From an uncultured Butyrivibrio sp. (GTDB taxonomy: Bacteria; Bacillota; Clostridia; Lachnospirales; Lachnospiraceae): DNA of 47,695 bases. The stretch covers positions 1 to 47,695 of the forward strand of contig CAMNOS010000005.1 in assembly GCA_946546925.1 (NCBI GenBank), given 5' to 3'. The stretch's first letter is position 1. Every line of letters begins with the position of its first letter. Positions 22,633 through 31,609 of this stretch are shown here, one piece after another. The notes beneath the pieces were generated by a model. That model ran no database searches. It was given only the letters and a program-made list of their open reading frames with translations, and was not told the origin of the DNA. Both the position numbers and the translations under genes were made by a program.

Positions 22633-24690
22633 TTACTGATTTCTCAGGCTCGAGTAGCCCTCCACGTTCAGACTGAAGTCGCTTCTGTCCAGAGAGAAAT
22701 TGGGGTTGTAGTATGGGTCCCCCTTCTCAATAACTTCCTTCCACTTGCTGCGGAAATGCTCGGACTCCTTGTTGTAGCGCTCAGCATTTTTGCCCTCAAG
22801 GTCGAGGCCTCTTGACAATGATTCATAGTGATAGAGCTCCGCAAAGGGAGTGAACACGTTGAGATACCCTTTTTCTCTGAGCTTCAGGCAGAAGTCCACA
22901 TCATTGAGGCTGACTGCAAAGCCCTCGTCAAAGCCTCCCACTTCGTCGTACTTGGCCCGGGAGATCATAAGGCATGCGCCGGTAACAGCGCTGACATCCT
23001 GGGCATAGCAAAGGCGCCCCATGTAGCCAAGATTCATGCCTGCCTGTCCGTAGTGTGAATGTCCTGCTGTTCTGTGGGCTCCAAGGCCTATAACAACACC
23101 GGCATGCTGGATCTTCCTGTCAGGAAAGTAGAGCTTGCCGCCAACTGCGCCTACATCACTTCTCTGGGCATACATCAGAAGCTCCTCGATCCAGTTTACG
23201 GTAATGACCTGCGTATCATTGTTTAAAAGAACTATATACTCCCCGGAAGACTGTCTTACTCCGTAGTTAACAACAGCAGAATAGTTAAAGCCATCCTGAC
23301 TTATACTGTTTTGGGAAGCCCATCCGGTGTAGTCCACAACCTTTACAATATCCTTAAGAGCTCCGTTTGCAAGTTCCTCATAGTAACTGCGAATCTCAGA
23401 GCCTTTGGAGTTGTTCTCCACCACGATGATCTCGTAGTTGTCGTAAACAGATTTCTCGTATATGGAATCTATGCACCTCTTGAGATCCTGCGCATGCTCG
23501 CAGTTGGGAATAACTATGGATACCCTGGGCGTTCCCTGAACCTCATAGGTGATCTTAAATATGGTCTCAAAGGCCCTGGTGCTTGTAATCTTAAAGTGAT
23601 CATAGCCGTGTCTTCTGAGGTGATCCGCAACAGCTCCCTTGGCTGCCTCTATGGCATAAGGCTTTGCCGAGATGTCAGATGCCACAGAGCCCGCATGGCT
23701 TCTCCAGTAGTACAAAAGCTTTGGCACATGCACTATGTGCTGTGCCCTGTCAGTAAGGCGCAGTATCATATCGTGGTCCTGGCTTCCGTCAAATTTGGTC
23801 CTGAACAGCTCCGTTCCGTCAAGAAGTGTCCTCTTAAATACACTGAAATGGCAGATATAGTTATTGGCACGAAGGTTGTCAATGGCATAGTCGGGCTTGA
23901 AGTGCATGGTGATCATCCTGTTGATGTCATCACCCTTAAAGGTGGTCTCATCACAGTAGATATAGTCCGCATCCTGCTCATTTATGGCCTTGACATACCA
24001 GTACAGAACCTCCGGATGAAGAATATCATCGTGGTCAAAAAGACCTATGTATTCTCCGGTTGCAAGTTCAAGACAATGATTAGTATTGCCTGCGATGCCT
24101 TCATTTTTCTCAAGCTTCTGATAGACGATCCTGCATGATGATCCCGCCGCATCTGCAAGTGCTCTTGCATCCTTCTGATATTCCTTAACAATCGAAAAGA
24201 CCTGTGCCTGATGTTCCGGATCAGACCCATCTGCAAGGCAGAGCTGCCAGTTGTGATATGTCTGTGTCAGCACTGATTCCACCATGTCCCTGAGGAACTT
24301 CTCCGGTGTGTTGTACAGCGGTACCAGAATGGATATCAGAGGCATCTTCTCAAATACAGCGCTCTCCTGCTGCCTTCTGGTCTCTTCAGACGGAAAGCTC
24401 TCAGTGCCGTAATGGATCATGGCCTTTTTCTCTATCTGCTTGTACTTAATCTTGGCAATGACCCCTCTCAAAGACCCTTGATTTCTGATGCGGTCCCTCT
24501 GCCTGATGACCCAGTGCATGGCGTTTCTTGCAGGAGTCGAAGCCTTCCAGATAGGATTGCTCTTGATCCTGTTCAGTTTAAACTCCAGCTCCTGATTCTT
24601 GTCTTCAAGCTCGGCTATTCGGCCGGCCAGGTCTGCAGTCTTTAATTTTTCCCGCTCATAGGCGGCTTTGTAGTCAAGTTCATCTGACAT
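22633..24690 (-). CDS. Tandem-domain GT2 glycosyltransferase
   Basis: A 685-residue protein with an N-terminal coiled coil (about 5-45) and two full GT-A domains. Domain 1 (about 117-375) has ISILVPLYNTPEKFLRDMV, GLFDHDDILHPEVLYWY and FDGSQDHDMILRL. Domain 2 (about 392-650) has VSIVIPNCEHAQDLKRCIDS, VVENNSKGS, VLLNNDTQV, and FAVSLNDVDFCLKLREKGY with the catalytic acidic pair. Such double enzymes can add two different sugars in turn or build a repeating disaccharide. The coiled coil may serve in assembly or as a spacer. The start has ATGAGGAAAG upstream. The leader contains a copy of the 3' end of the neighbouring gene (see the 17-bp repeat entry). Confidence 0.88.
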   Translation of the reverse strand: MSDELDYKAAYEREKLKTADLAGRIAELEDKNQELEFKLNRIKSNPIWKASTPARNAMHWVIRQRDRIRNQGSLRGVIAKIKYKQIEKKAMIHYGTESFPSEETRRQQESAVFEKMPLISILVPLYNTPEKFLRDMVESVLTQTYHNWQLCLADGSDPEHQAQVFSIVKEYQKDARALADAAGSSCRIVYQKLEKNEGIAGNTNHCLELATGEYIGLFDHDDILHPEVLYWYVKAINEQDADYIYCDETTFKGDDINRMITMHFKPDYAIDNLRANNYICHFSVFKRTLLDGTELFRTKFDGSQDHDMILRLTDRAQHIVHVPKLLYYWRSHAGSVASDISAKPYAIEAAKGAVADHLRRHGYDHFKITSTRAFETIFKITYEVQGTPRVSIVIPNCEHAQDLKRCIDSIYEKSVYDNYEIIVVENNSKGSEIRSYYEELANGALKDIVKVVDYTGWASQNSISQDGFNYSAVVNYGVRQSSGEYIVLLNNDTQVITVNWIEELLMYAQRSDVGAVGGKLYFPDRKIQHAGVVIGLGAHRTAGHSHYGQAGMNLGYMGRLCYAQDVSAVTGACLMISRAKYDEVGGFDEGFAVSLNDVDFCLKLREKGYLNVFTPFAELYHYESLSRGLDLEGKNAERYNKESEHFRSKWKEVIEKGDPYYNPNFSLDRSDFSLNVEGYSSLRNQ

Positions 24691-24881
24691 ATTCTTTCCT
24701 CATGTCCTTGCGTCTAATTTAATGTTTATTACGTGATGAGAATACGGATCGCTCCGCAAAAAGCGCTCTCGCGATCCTACACGCATGCGGAAATCGTTCC
24801 GCTCACTTCACTCGCGTAACTTCTTTCCTTATGCGTGTTTCGTCCGCAAAGGCATGATGCACTCTGTGCAAGCACAGTGCC
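24691..24881 (-). repeat. Palindrome-rich intergenic element with 17-bp direct repeats
   Basis: The 191-bp gap between two GT2 genes is bounded by a 17-bp direct repeat CCTCATGTCCTTGCGTC (24698-24714 and 24880-24896, 182 bp apart). A 14-bp inverted repeat (ACGTGATGAGAATA at 24731-24744 against 24900-24913) lies close to these. Inside are several hairpins: GGATCGC/GCGATCC (24746-24777), GCGGAA/TTCCGC, ACACGCAT/ATGCGTGT, and CTGTGC/GCACAG with a 2-base loop. No reading frame is convincing. It looks like a repetitive or MITE-like element, or a structured mRNA spacer between the two genes. Confidence 0.6.
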
Positions 24882-27002
24882 TCATGTCCTTGCGTCCTTT
24901 ATTCTCATCACGTTGGGGATCCAGTTTATCAGTTTGGTGCGGCTGGTCTTGTCCACTGCCAGCATTCCTATCTGATAGTAGCCGGGGGGCAGAAGGCCCT
25001 TCTCTATTCTGAGCTTGTACCCCGTGAGGTCTACGTTGACCTGGTCCTGAAGCCTTATCTTTATGTCGGGCCGGTACCAGATATATGGAGCAAAGCTGTA
25101 GACTTTGGGGCCTACAGGACCTGCTCCGTCCTCAAATCTCTCCACCAGGCGAAGAAGGATCTTTTTCTCAAAGCAGGCATTGTCTGAACCTATGACAAAG
25201 CTGTACCCTTTAAGGAAATATCCTTCTGTATTTCCCTCTGCTGTCGGGCCGTACAGCCAGTTGTCCATTGAGCCGTTGTACTCGCAGCCAACTCTAAGGC
25301 ACTGATCCTCTCTTGCTCCTTTTATGCCCCTCTCGTGGATCGTGACCGCGCCGTATGGAAGATCCTGAACGGCTGTATAGTCTTCTCTTGGGATGATGGC
25401 CGAAATGGTCTCATCCTCGGTAAGGTGCGGTGAGTAGAAAGGATCAATGTTATACAGATGGGCATGCCTTGTCATGAGAAGATCTCCCTCCCGGGAAAGT
25501 CTCTCCATCTTCTGGGGATCAAGATTATCAAGTCCCCTGGTGAGGGACTCGTGGTGATTCAGGTAAATGTGGTTACAGCACACATTATAGTAGCCCTTCT
25601 CATGGATCTTGTAGCACAGGTCCACGTCGTTAAAGGCAACAGCAAGGTCCTCGAAAAAACCTCCCGCATCCAGGAATTTCTTCCTGCTGACCATAAGACA
25701 TGCTGCCGTAGCCCCGATTGTGTTGTGTATTCCTCTGTTATAGCCAAAGTAATGGCTCTTATTATCGTGCATTTTCTGGAGCTTGTGAACAGGGCCACGC
25801 CTTACGTTGGCAATCCCTGCATGCTGAATTAGGTCAGTTCCGGGATAGATGAGCTTTGTCCCGACGACTCCCACATGCTTGAGCTGAGCCTGAGACAGCA
25901 TCTCACGCATCCAGCCTTCTTTGACACATTCTATGTCATCATTCATGAAAAGAAGATACTCGCCGGAAGAATTCTTAACGCCCTCGTTACACATATTTGA
26001 AAAGTTGAAGTCCTGGAGCCTGTAGATATAATTTATCTTCACAAGCCCGTTCTTTCTCTCTGCGCGGCTTGCGTAAACTCCGTATTTTACACGGTTTGTC
26101 GCGCTCGAACCGTTGTCCAGTACAACAATGTCATATTTAATGTTGTCGTCACCGCTAGTTGCGATTATTGAGTCAAGGCACTGCCTGAATAATTCAGGAT
26201 GGTCCTTGGATGGGATGATAATGCTGACCGTTGCCGGTGCAAGCAGCATATGCTTTGATGAATGGAATGCCCTGCCATAGAAGATATCCTGCTCAGGACT
26301 TCTGTGAAACAGAACTTCCCTGATATGGCCGATTGGAAACTCCAGCCCCACTCTTTTTGCAAAGGCATGCTCATGTATTGCAAGCATGCAGAACAGGACA
26401 TCTGCAGACAAAAGAGATGCCTCCAGCCCCACCTGCTCTATAGTGCCCCTTTTGCCCGCTGTACCTCCAAGCATCTTGACCGCATTGTCATATTCACCGG
26501 CACAGGCGTGCATGGCAGTTGCTCTGCAGGCAAAAAAGCTCCCGATGTAATATCCGTTCAGGTACGAGTCCGGAGACCAGTCAGGCTTGAAATACGGGTG
26601 AATGTACTTACCGCCTGCCCCAATTTCGTCCTCGTCACCATAAACAACGTTGTGCTCTGGATGGGCAATAAAGTACTGTTTGATCACTTCCGCAGCCCGC
26701 CTTGAAAGCTTCCCCTTGGGACTTACAAACAGATACACAGTGTTGTCATCGCTTTTATTGTTCTGAACCTCCCACACCTTGCCGTACGGAACTACCCTGA
26801 CGTGTGGCGACGGAAGTCTTTCCGCAGTTTTCTCTGCGCCGTCTTCCCCTTCATACACTAAAGGCGCAGCTGCGACCGGCACCGGTTCTTTTTCCACTGC
26901 ATGCTGCCACTTGTCATAGGCAGAGGATTTGACGGCAAGAAGCTTATTGTATTTTTTAATCTGTCTTTTTACCAGCGATGTCTTGGCCAGCTCTTTTAAC
27001 AT
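24882..27002 (-). CDS. GT2 glycosyltransferase with a degenerate first domain and C-terminal beta domain
   Basis: A 706-residue protein. Residues 1-40 are basic and helical. Residues about 85-245 look like the second half of a GT2 fold, with VVYGDEDEIG, HPYFKPDWSPDSYLNGYYIG and a HRSPEQ end, but no N-terminal nucleotide-binding half. Residues about 258-510 form a complete GT-A domain: VSIIIPSKDHPELFRQCLDS, VVLDNGSS, FMNDDIE (354-357 region) and FNDVDLCYKIHEKGY. Residues about 520-706 form a beta-rich accessory domain (PPGYYQIGMLAVD), perhaps carbohydrate-binding. The stop overlaps the 17-bp direct repeat. It starts six bases after the methyltransferase-kinase gene with AAGGGGAT. Confidence 0.85.
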   Translation of the reverse strand: MLKELAKTSLVKRQIKKYNKLLAVKSSAYDKWQHAVEKEPVPVAAAPLVYEGEDGAEKTAERLPSPHVRVVPYGKVWEVQNNKSDDNTVYLFVSPKGKLSRRAAEVIKQYFIAHPEHNVVYGDEDEIGAGGKYIHPYFKPDWSPDSYLNGYYIGSFFACRATAMHACAGEYDNAVKMLGGTAGKRGTIEQVGLEASLLSADVLFCMLAIHEHAFAKRVGLEFPIGHIREVLFHRSPEQDIFYGRAFHSSKHMLLAPATVSIIIPSKDHPELFRQCLDSIIATSGDDNIKYDIVVLDNGSSATNRVKYGVYASRAERKNGLVKINYIYRLQDFNFSNMCNEGVKNSSGEYLLFMNDDIECVKEGWMREMLSQAQLKHVGVVGTKLIYPGTDLIQHAGIANVRRGPVHKLQKMHDNKSHYFGYNRGIHNTIGATAACLMVSRKKFLDAGGFFEDLAVAFNDVDLCYKIHEKGYYNVCCNHIYLNHHESLTRGLDNLDPQKMERLSREGDLLMTRHAHLYNIDPFYSPHLTEDETISAIIPREDYTAVQDLPYGAVTIHERGIKGAREDQCLRVGCEYNGSMDNWLYGPTAEGNTEGYFLKGYSFVIGSDNACFEKKILLRLVERFEDGAGPVGPKVYSFAPYIWYRPDIKIRLQDQVNVDLTGYKLRIEKGLLPPGYYQIGMLAVDKTSRTKLINWIPNVMRIKDART

Positions 27003-27008
27003 ATCCCC

Positions 27009-29174
27009 TTAATCCCACTCCTCGTCTTTGTAATACCTGGCTTCGCGCTTTTCTTTGAGCTTTCTCCCGATTCTCCCAAGGATATTTTCTTTTTGAACAA
27101 CTCCGGCAGTCTCCTGTGTGTGCACAGACTCAGCAATTGCATCTGCAGAGTTCCTTGGAATTATCGTTGTCAAAAGAGAAAGCCTTAAATGATTTCTCGA
27201 CTTCCCACCTGCCGTCTCCTCAGAAACTCCGAATTCAATGTTCGGATCATCGGAATTGAAAACAAATGTGTCATCTGATATCCACTCCCCATTTACCGGA
27301 TGAATGGAAATGTTGGTTGACGAATCAGAGAGCGACCTGTCATTCCAGGTGGCATCCTGAATCGTGACAATACACGGAGCAAATGCCGGGTCAACCCTGA
27401 CCATCCTGCAATCCGGGGATACCTTGATGTCAAGTTCTATAACATTGTTGTCATCGTACTGCTCCTCAGGGAAAACTGACTCGTCCTCCGAGTACCCTTC
27501 ACCCTCGTCAAAGTATATCTGAACGCAGTCATCAGGTCTGGCAGCATCAGCGCCGCCCTGAAGTTCCTTAGGAACGATCGTCTTTCTTCCTATTCCACGC
27601 CAGATCTCAACCATGGATTTTCTGCTGCCCGTAACATATTTCTGGAAAGCATACTCCTCCTCAAGAAGCTCCTGCATCTCTTTGTCAGAAAGACCAAGGC
27701 GCTTTAATACCGGCTTGGGATCGAAGTGCTCCCTCTTCCTGTCTTCAAGCCTGTAACAGTAGAGTGCCCTCCATACCTGCTCCTTGACCGGAATGCATTT
27801 TCCATAGGTCCACTCGTAATCTATTATTGTCCATATCGGACCATTGACCATGACATTGGAAAAGATAAGGTCGTAATCAGATACGGGATAATCCGGCTTG
27901 TATCCAATTCTCTTTATATACTCATTGAGCAGTGCCTCAAAGGCCGCACTGTCATCCCTGTCAATGCACTGATCAAGCAGCGCCGAAAGCGGAACGCCAT
28001 TGACAAAAGAAAAGATAGCACAGCCCTCCTGTTCACTGATCTGGCAGTCATTGATCTCAAGGTCTCCGCCTCTGAACTTCTCATAGAGTCCCAGATACGC
28101 ATCCCTGAGTCCGTAGACGTGCTCTTTGGCAGCCTCTGTCAGAGGGAACTTCTTGATGACCTTCCTGCCTGCAATATCAGTTGCAATGTCAGTCCTTATC
28201 TTGAATTCATCAACCCTGTCGTTGGAATACTTGCAGTAGATGGTATCAAAACCGGGTCCCAGAATGACTTCAAAGGAATTGGCAAACTCCGGATACATGC
28301 CCTCCCGTACGAGTTCTTCGTAGGCATGCTTTTCATTGAACAGAACAAGCCTGTCCCTGTCGAAGTTCCTGACGTTGTCCAAAAGCTCGCCGTGTCCGGG
28401 AAGATACTTATCCGAATGTAAAAGAGTCATAAGCTTGTAGTCAGGATAAGGATAGTAGAAGTGATACTCATTCATCCCGCATTTCTTGAAAATGTTGATG
28501 AGACCGTTCCTGGAAAAAGTCCTTGCGACGGAATCAGCGGAATACCCTTCGATTCCCGTAAAATAGCTGCCCAGATGATCCTCGGCGCAGCCTGCGAAAT
28601 ACTTAAGGCCAAGTCTGTTCTCAATGGCGATAACGATCCTTCCGCCTCTCTTAAGGTGGCGCTTAAGCATCATAAGAAACTTCTCATAGGGGCTGTCAGT
28701 CCCGATGTATCCCTGACCGTACTCAAAAACTCCTATGAGGAAAATATAATCAAAATCTCTTGAAAGATCAGGCTCTATATCCCTGAAATTGCCCACGTGA
28801 ATAGTGACATTGTCACAGTCGGCGTTTCTCGTTGCGTTGATTTCCGAGCGGCGGCGGGACAGATCGCAGGCCACGACTTCACCGGCCTTTTTGGACAGCA
28901 TGCCCGTTATTGCGCCGCACCCTGAACCCACTTCAAGGACCTTGGATCTGGGATCCATAGGTATCCACTCAACGATATTAGAGCGCTGTTCAGACAGATG
29001 ATACAGTATAGGCCAGCTGTTCCTCTCCTCTATCACCTTCTGGTAATCCTCTTTTTTATATTTTTTGACTATTTCAAGAAGATCGTTCTCAATGCTTCCG
29101 TCACTGTAGAGATCTACTCCCGAATAGTGCTTGAAATTAAGGCTCACGCCCCCAATCTTAACTTCTTCTGTCAT
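27009..29174 (-). CDS. Methyltransferase/kinase-like bifunctional protein with beta-sandwich C-terminus (possible chain terminator)
   Basis: A 721-residue three-part protein. Residues about 55-250 are a class I SAM methyltransferase: VLEVGSGCGAITGML (motif I, 79-93), VVACDLSRRR (101-109), FDYIFLIGVFEYGQGYI (141-157) and GGRIVIAIENRLGLKYF. Residues about 320-530 resemble a phosphotransferase of the APH/protein-kinase superfamily: GRKVIKKFP with a candidate ATP-binding Lys, DYDLIFSN (433-440; catalytic Asp435 and Asn440) and IDYEW (451-455; metal Asp452). Residues about 575-690 look beta-rich. The start overlaps the wzt stop by four bases (ATGA). Methyltransferase plus kinase coupled to Wzt is the arrangement of the O-antigen terminator WbdD; similarity to that is by architecture and context, not proven homology. 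Confidence 0.75.
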   Translation of the reverse strand: MTEEVKIGGVSLNFKHYSGVDLYSDGSIENDLLEIVKKYKKEDYQKVIEERNSWPILYHLSEQRSNIVEWIPMDPRSKVLEVGSGCGAITGMLSKKAGEVVACDLSRRRSEINATRNADCDNVTIHVGNFRDIEPDLSRDFDYIFLIGVFEYGQGYIGTDSPYEKFLMMLKRHLKRGGRIVIAIENRLGLKYFAGCAEDHLGSYFTGIEGYSADSVARTFSRNGLINIFKKCGMNEYHFYYPYPDYKLMTLLHSDKYLPGHGELLDNVRNFDRDRLVLFNEKHAYEELVREGMYPEFANSFEVILGPGFDTIYCKYSNDRVDEFKIRTDIATDIAGRKVIKKFPLTEAAKEHVYGLRDAYLGLYEKFRGGDLEINDCQISEQEGCAIFSFVNGVPLSALLDQCIDRDDSAAFEALLNEYIKRIGYKPDYPVSDYDLIFSNVMVNGPIWTIIDYEWTYGKCIPVKEQVWRALYCYRLEDRKREHFDPKPVLKRLGLSDKEMQELLEEEYAFQKYVTGSRKSMVEIWRGIGRKTIVPKELQGGADAARPDDCVQIYFDEGEGYSEDESVFPEEQYDDNNVIELDIKVSPDCRMVRVDPAFAPCIVTIQDATWNDRSLSDSSTNISIHPVNGEWISDDTFVFNSDDPNIEFGVSEETAGGKSRNHLRLSLLTTIIPRNSADAIAESVHTQETAGVVQKENILGRIGRKLKEKREARYYKDEEWD

Positions 29175-30514
29175 TTTTCATTCTCCAAAACCGCATCCTT
29201 CACTTCACAGGTCGATCCCATGTCGTAGTAGCCGACTGTATTCTTGTCGGAGACAACCGTAACATTGAGCGCATCGTAAAGTCTGTGATAGACCGTAAAG
29301 TCGTTCTGCTCAAAACCTGTGACTCCAAAGCTCAAGAGGTATTCCCCTCCCTGCAGCGACATCTTCTGGGTAAAAGAGATGTCTTTAACATCACCTGCAT
29401 TTACGGGGTCAAGAAAAGCTTTCTCCACCATGGAATTGGTCCCCGTTATCTCTATTCCCATGATGTTCTTGAATGTAAAGGCAAATATTGGCGCCGCCAC
29501 ATCTTTGGTGAATTTAACCCTCATGTGGACAGTGAAATCAGCCCCCTTTATTATTGAATTCACACGCCTGCCGGAATCGTCTGTCACATAGTAATCCGTT
29601 ATTGATGCTGCCCCGTCGCCGTATTCCAGAAGATCCGGGTTTTCTGCCTCATTTGCAGGTGCAGCCCAAGGCTTTGCGGATTCACTTTTCTGAGTCCTGT
29701 CCGCAGCTCTGGCTGCAGCATCTCTTATCTCCTCGTCATCGAGAAGATTTGCGGTATCACTCTTTGGAAGCGGATACTGCCCGACCAGTACCTGCTTGTA
29801 GATATCTATCATCTTCTTGGGGGTTCCCTCTCCAAGAAGAACTCCCTGATTCAGAAGGACCGCCCTGTCACAGTACTTGCTGATGCTGGACAGATCGTGT
29901 GACACAAAGAGTATTGTCTTTCCCTGTTCCTTGAATTCCTCAAACTTGTGATAGCACTTAGCCTGAAAAAAAACATCTCCGACGGAAAGCGCTTCGTCGA
30001 CGATAAGGATCTCAGGATCAATGTTGATGGCAACTGCAAAAGCAAGCCGGACAAACATACCGCTGGAGTAGGTCTTGACAGGCTGATAAACATAATCTCC
30101 GATATCAGCAAACTCCAGGATCGCATCAAGCCTCTTTGTGATCTCCTCCTGAGAAAACCCGATCATCATACCGTTTAAGTAGATGTTATCTATGCCGTTG
30201 TACTCCATGTTGAAGCCGGCGCCAAGTTCCAAAAGTGCCGAAATATGTCCGTCAACATTCACCTCGCCGGATGTGGGGGAAAGAACTCCTGTAATAATCT
30301 TGAGGATTGTCGACTTTCCCGATCCGTTAGTCCCGATGATCCCGACAGTCTCTCCTTTTTTCACCGAGAGCGTAACATTGTTGAGCGCAAGATGTTCCTT
30401 GTACTTGCGCTTTCTTGCAAGTCCGAGGGAATCTTTCAGCCGGTCCATGGGTTTATCATAAAGCTTATATATTTTTGTCAGATTTTTAACTTCAATTGCT
30501 GTATCCTGAGTCAT
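29171..30514 (-). CDS. wzt: Polysaccharide ABC exporter ATPase with C-terminal cargo-binding domain (Wzt-like)
   Basis: A 447-residue protein. The ATPase domain (about 1-245) has Walker A GTNGSGKST (61-69), the signature YSSGM (149-153), Walker B ILIVDEA (169-175) and an H-loop in FVSHD. The form is close to the TagH/RfbB/KpsT group. Residues about 300-447 match the position and character of Wzt C-terminal domains: a beta-sandwich beginning ITDYYVTDDSGRRVN and ending near VTVVSDKNTVGYYD. In E. coli O8/O9a systems this domain binds the modified non-reducing end of the polymer before export. The acidic/Ala linker is about 260-300. It pairs with the permease 96 bases upstream. Confidence 0.9.
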   Translation of the reverse strand: MTQDTAIEVKNLTKIYKLYDKPMDRLKDSLGLARKRKYKEHLALNNVTLSVKKGETVGIIGTNGSGKSTILKIITGVLSPTSGEVNVDGHISALLELGAGFNMEYNGIDNIYLNGMMIGFSQEEITKRLDAILEFADIGDYVYQPVKTYSSGMFVRLAFAVAINIDPEILIVDEALSVGDVFFQAKCYHKFEEFKEQGKTILFVSHDLSSISKYCDRAVLLNQGVLLGEGTPKKMIDIYKQVLVGQYPLPKSDTANLLDDEEIRDAAARAADRTQKSESAKPWAAPANEAENPDLLEYGDGAASITDYYVTDDSGRRVNSIIKGADFTVHMRVKFTKDVAAPIFAFTFKNIMGIEITGTNSMVEKAFLDPVNAGDVKDISFTQKMSLQGGEYLLSFGVTGFEQNDFTVYHRLYDALNVTVVSDKNTVGYYDMGSTCEVKDAVLENEK

Positions 30515-30610
30515 ACCAATTCCTGTTCTTCAGCGATGTAAAATCAACATTCCTTCAACCATGTGATTATGTTTGAAGACATAAACTTATAAATGGTTAT
30601 CTGATCATTG

Positions 30611-31609
30611 CTATAGTACATCCGCAAAATGGGGCTTACTGCGCTTGAATATCAGTGTTCCCAGACAGAAAGCAGCTACCACAAAGATCCAGAAATATGT
30701 AGATGAGTAGAAGTGCTCAAAAAACCAGGTGTCACCGTAAATGGAATTTCTGAAGCCCTCAACGATGTAAGTCATTGGATTGAGCTTGACAAGCCACTTG
30801 TATTTGTCGGGAACAATGTCAATATTCCAAAGAATCGGAGTAGCCCACTGAAAGAGCTGCAGACCTATGGATATTATCTGCAGAAGATCCCTGAAGAATA
30901 CCACGATGGCGCAGGTGGCATAGCTGAGAGAGAGCACAAGAATGAACTCGCAGCCCATGTAATATATTATCTGCAGCCAGTATATAGTCGGATAATAGCC
31001 GTATATGCAGGCTATCAGCATCAGCACAAACGTGAAAAACACATGAATGAACATGGCTGCTATTATTTTGATGATCGGCAGTATGCTTATTTTGAAGAGA
31101 ACTTTTTTAACCAGATAGTTGTACTCAAGAAGCGATGTGGTTCCGTTGGTAAGAGCTTCTGAAAAAAAGAACCAGGGAACAAGTCCGGCCGTAAGAAAAA
31201 GCACATAAGGAACCTCTGCTCCGCCTGAAACCGCCTGCGCTCTGGACTGAAATACGATGTCAAAGACAATGTAGTACATTACAACAGTGACTACAGGTTG
31301 GGCAAGTGCCCAGACAATTCCCATGTATGAACCTGCATAGCGCTTTTTGAAATCATTGATTGCAAGACGTTTGATCAGGTTCCTTGAATGGAAGAGTTCC
31401 ACAGGCAGCACAAGTAATCTGTCATACCACAAATACACCAAAATGCAGCTGATACCGATAAGTAAACAGCCGCATATTTTTTTGAGCATGGCAGTATGCG
31501 CATCCTCCAATGGATTATTATGAAAGATCAACAGAAGCGCCAGCATGAGGGCCAGTGCATAGAAAATCCCAAGTACCACCGACTTGGAAGATCTCAACTT
31601 CTCTCCCAT
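30611..31609 (-). CDS. wzm: Polysaccharide ABC exporter permease (Wzm/TagG-like)
   Basis: The 332-residue membrane protein exports a lipid-linked glycan together with the Wzt-like ATPase. Two extra N-terminal helices (about 8-30 and 42-62) precede the usual ABC-2 core. The core is marked by LIKRLAINDFKKRYAGSYMG, VWALAQPVVTVVMYYIVF and four further helices, with LNPMTYIVEGFRNSIYG before the last one. The start chosen is the ATG at 31609, whose A is the last base of the rfbC stop (TGATG). A GTG at 31633 is possible but would overlap rfbC by 25 bases. GGGGAGGA lies about 14 bases upstream. The start choice is uncertain; function is not. Confidence 0.9.
   Translation of the reverse strand: MGEKLRSSKSVVLGIFYALALMLALLLIFHNNPLEDAHTAMLKKICGCLLIGISCILVYLWYDRLLVLPVELFHSRNLIKRLAINDFKKRYAGSYMGIVWALAQPVVTVVMYYIVFDIVFQSRAQAVSGGAEVPYVLFLTAGLVPWFFFSEALTNGTTSLLEYNYLVKKVLFKISILPIIKIIAAMFIHVFFTFVLMLIACIYGYYPTIYWLQIIYYMGCEFILVLSLSYATCAIVVFFRDLLQIISIGLQLFQWATPILWNIDIVPDKYKWLVKLNPMTYIVEGFRNSIYGDTWFFEHFYSSTYFWIFVVAAFCLGTLIFKRSKPHFADVL

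Noticed and set aside
23311-24138. Long plus-strand reading frame of 275 codons opposite the tandem GT2 gene
   Set aside because: It lies fully antisense to a clear two-domain glycosyltransferase, has no ribosome site, and its translation shows no recognisable domain. Similar shadows at 2934-3647, 20084-20617 and 27726-28421 were rejected for the same reason.
24691-24881. Possible CRISPR or insertion sequence in the repeat-rich gap
   Set aside because: Only two direct repeat copies, no regular spacers, no transposase and no Cas genes in the window.
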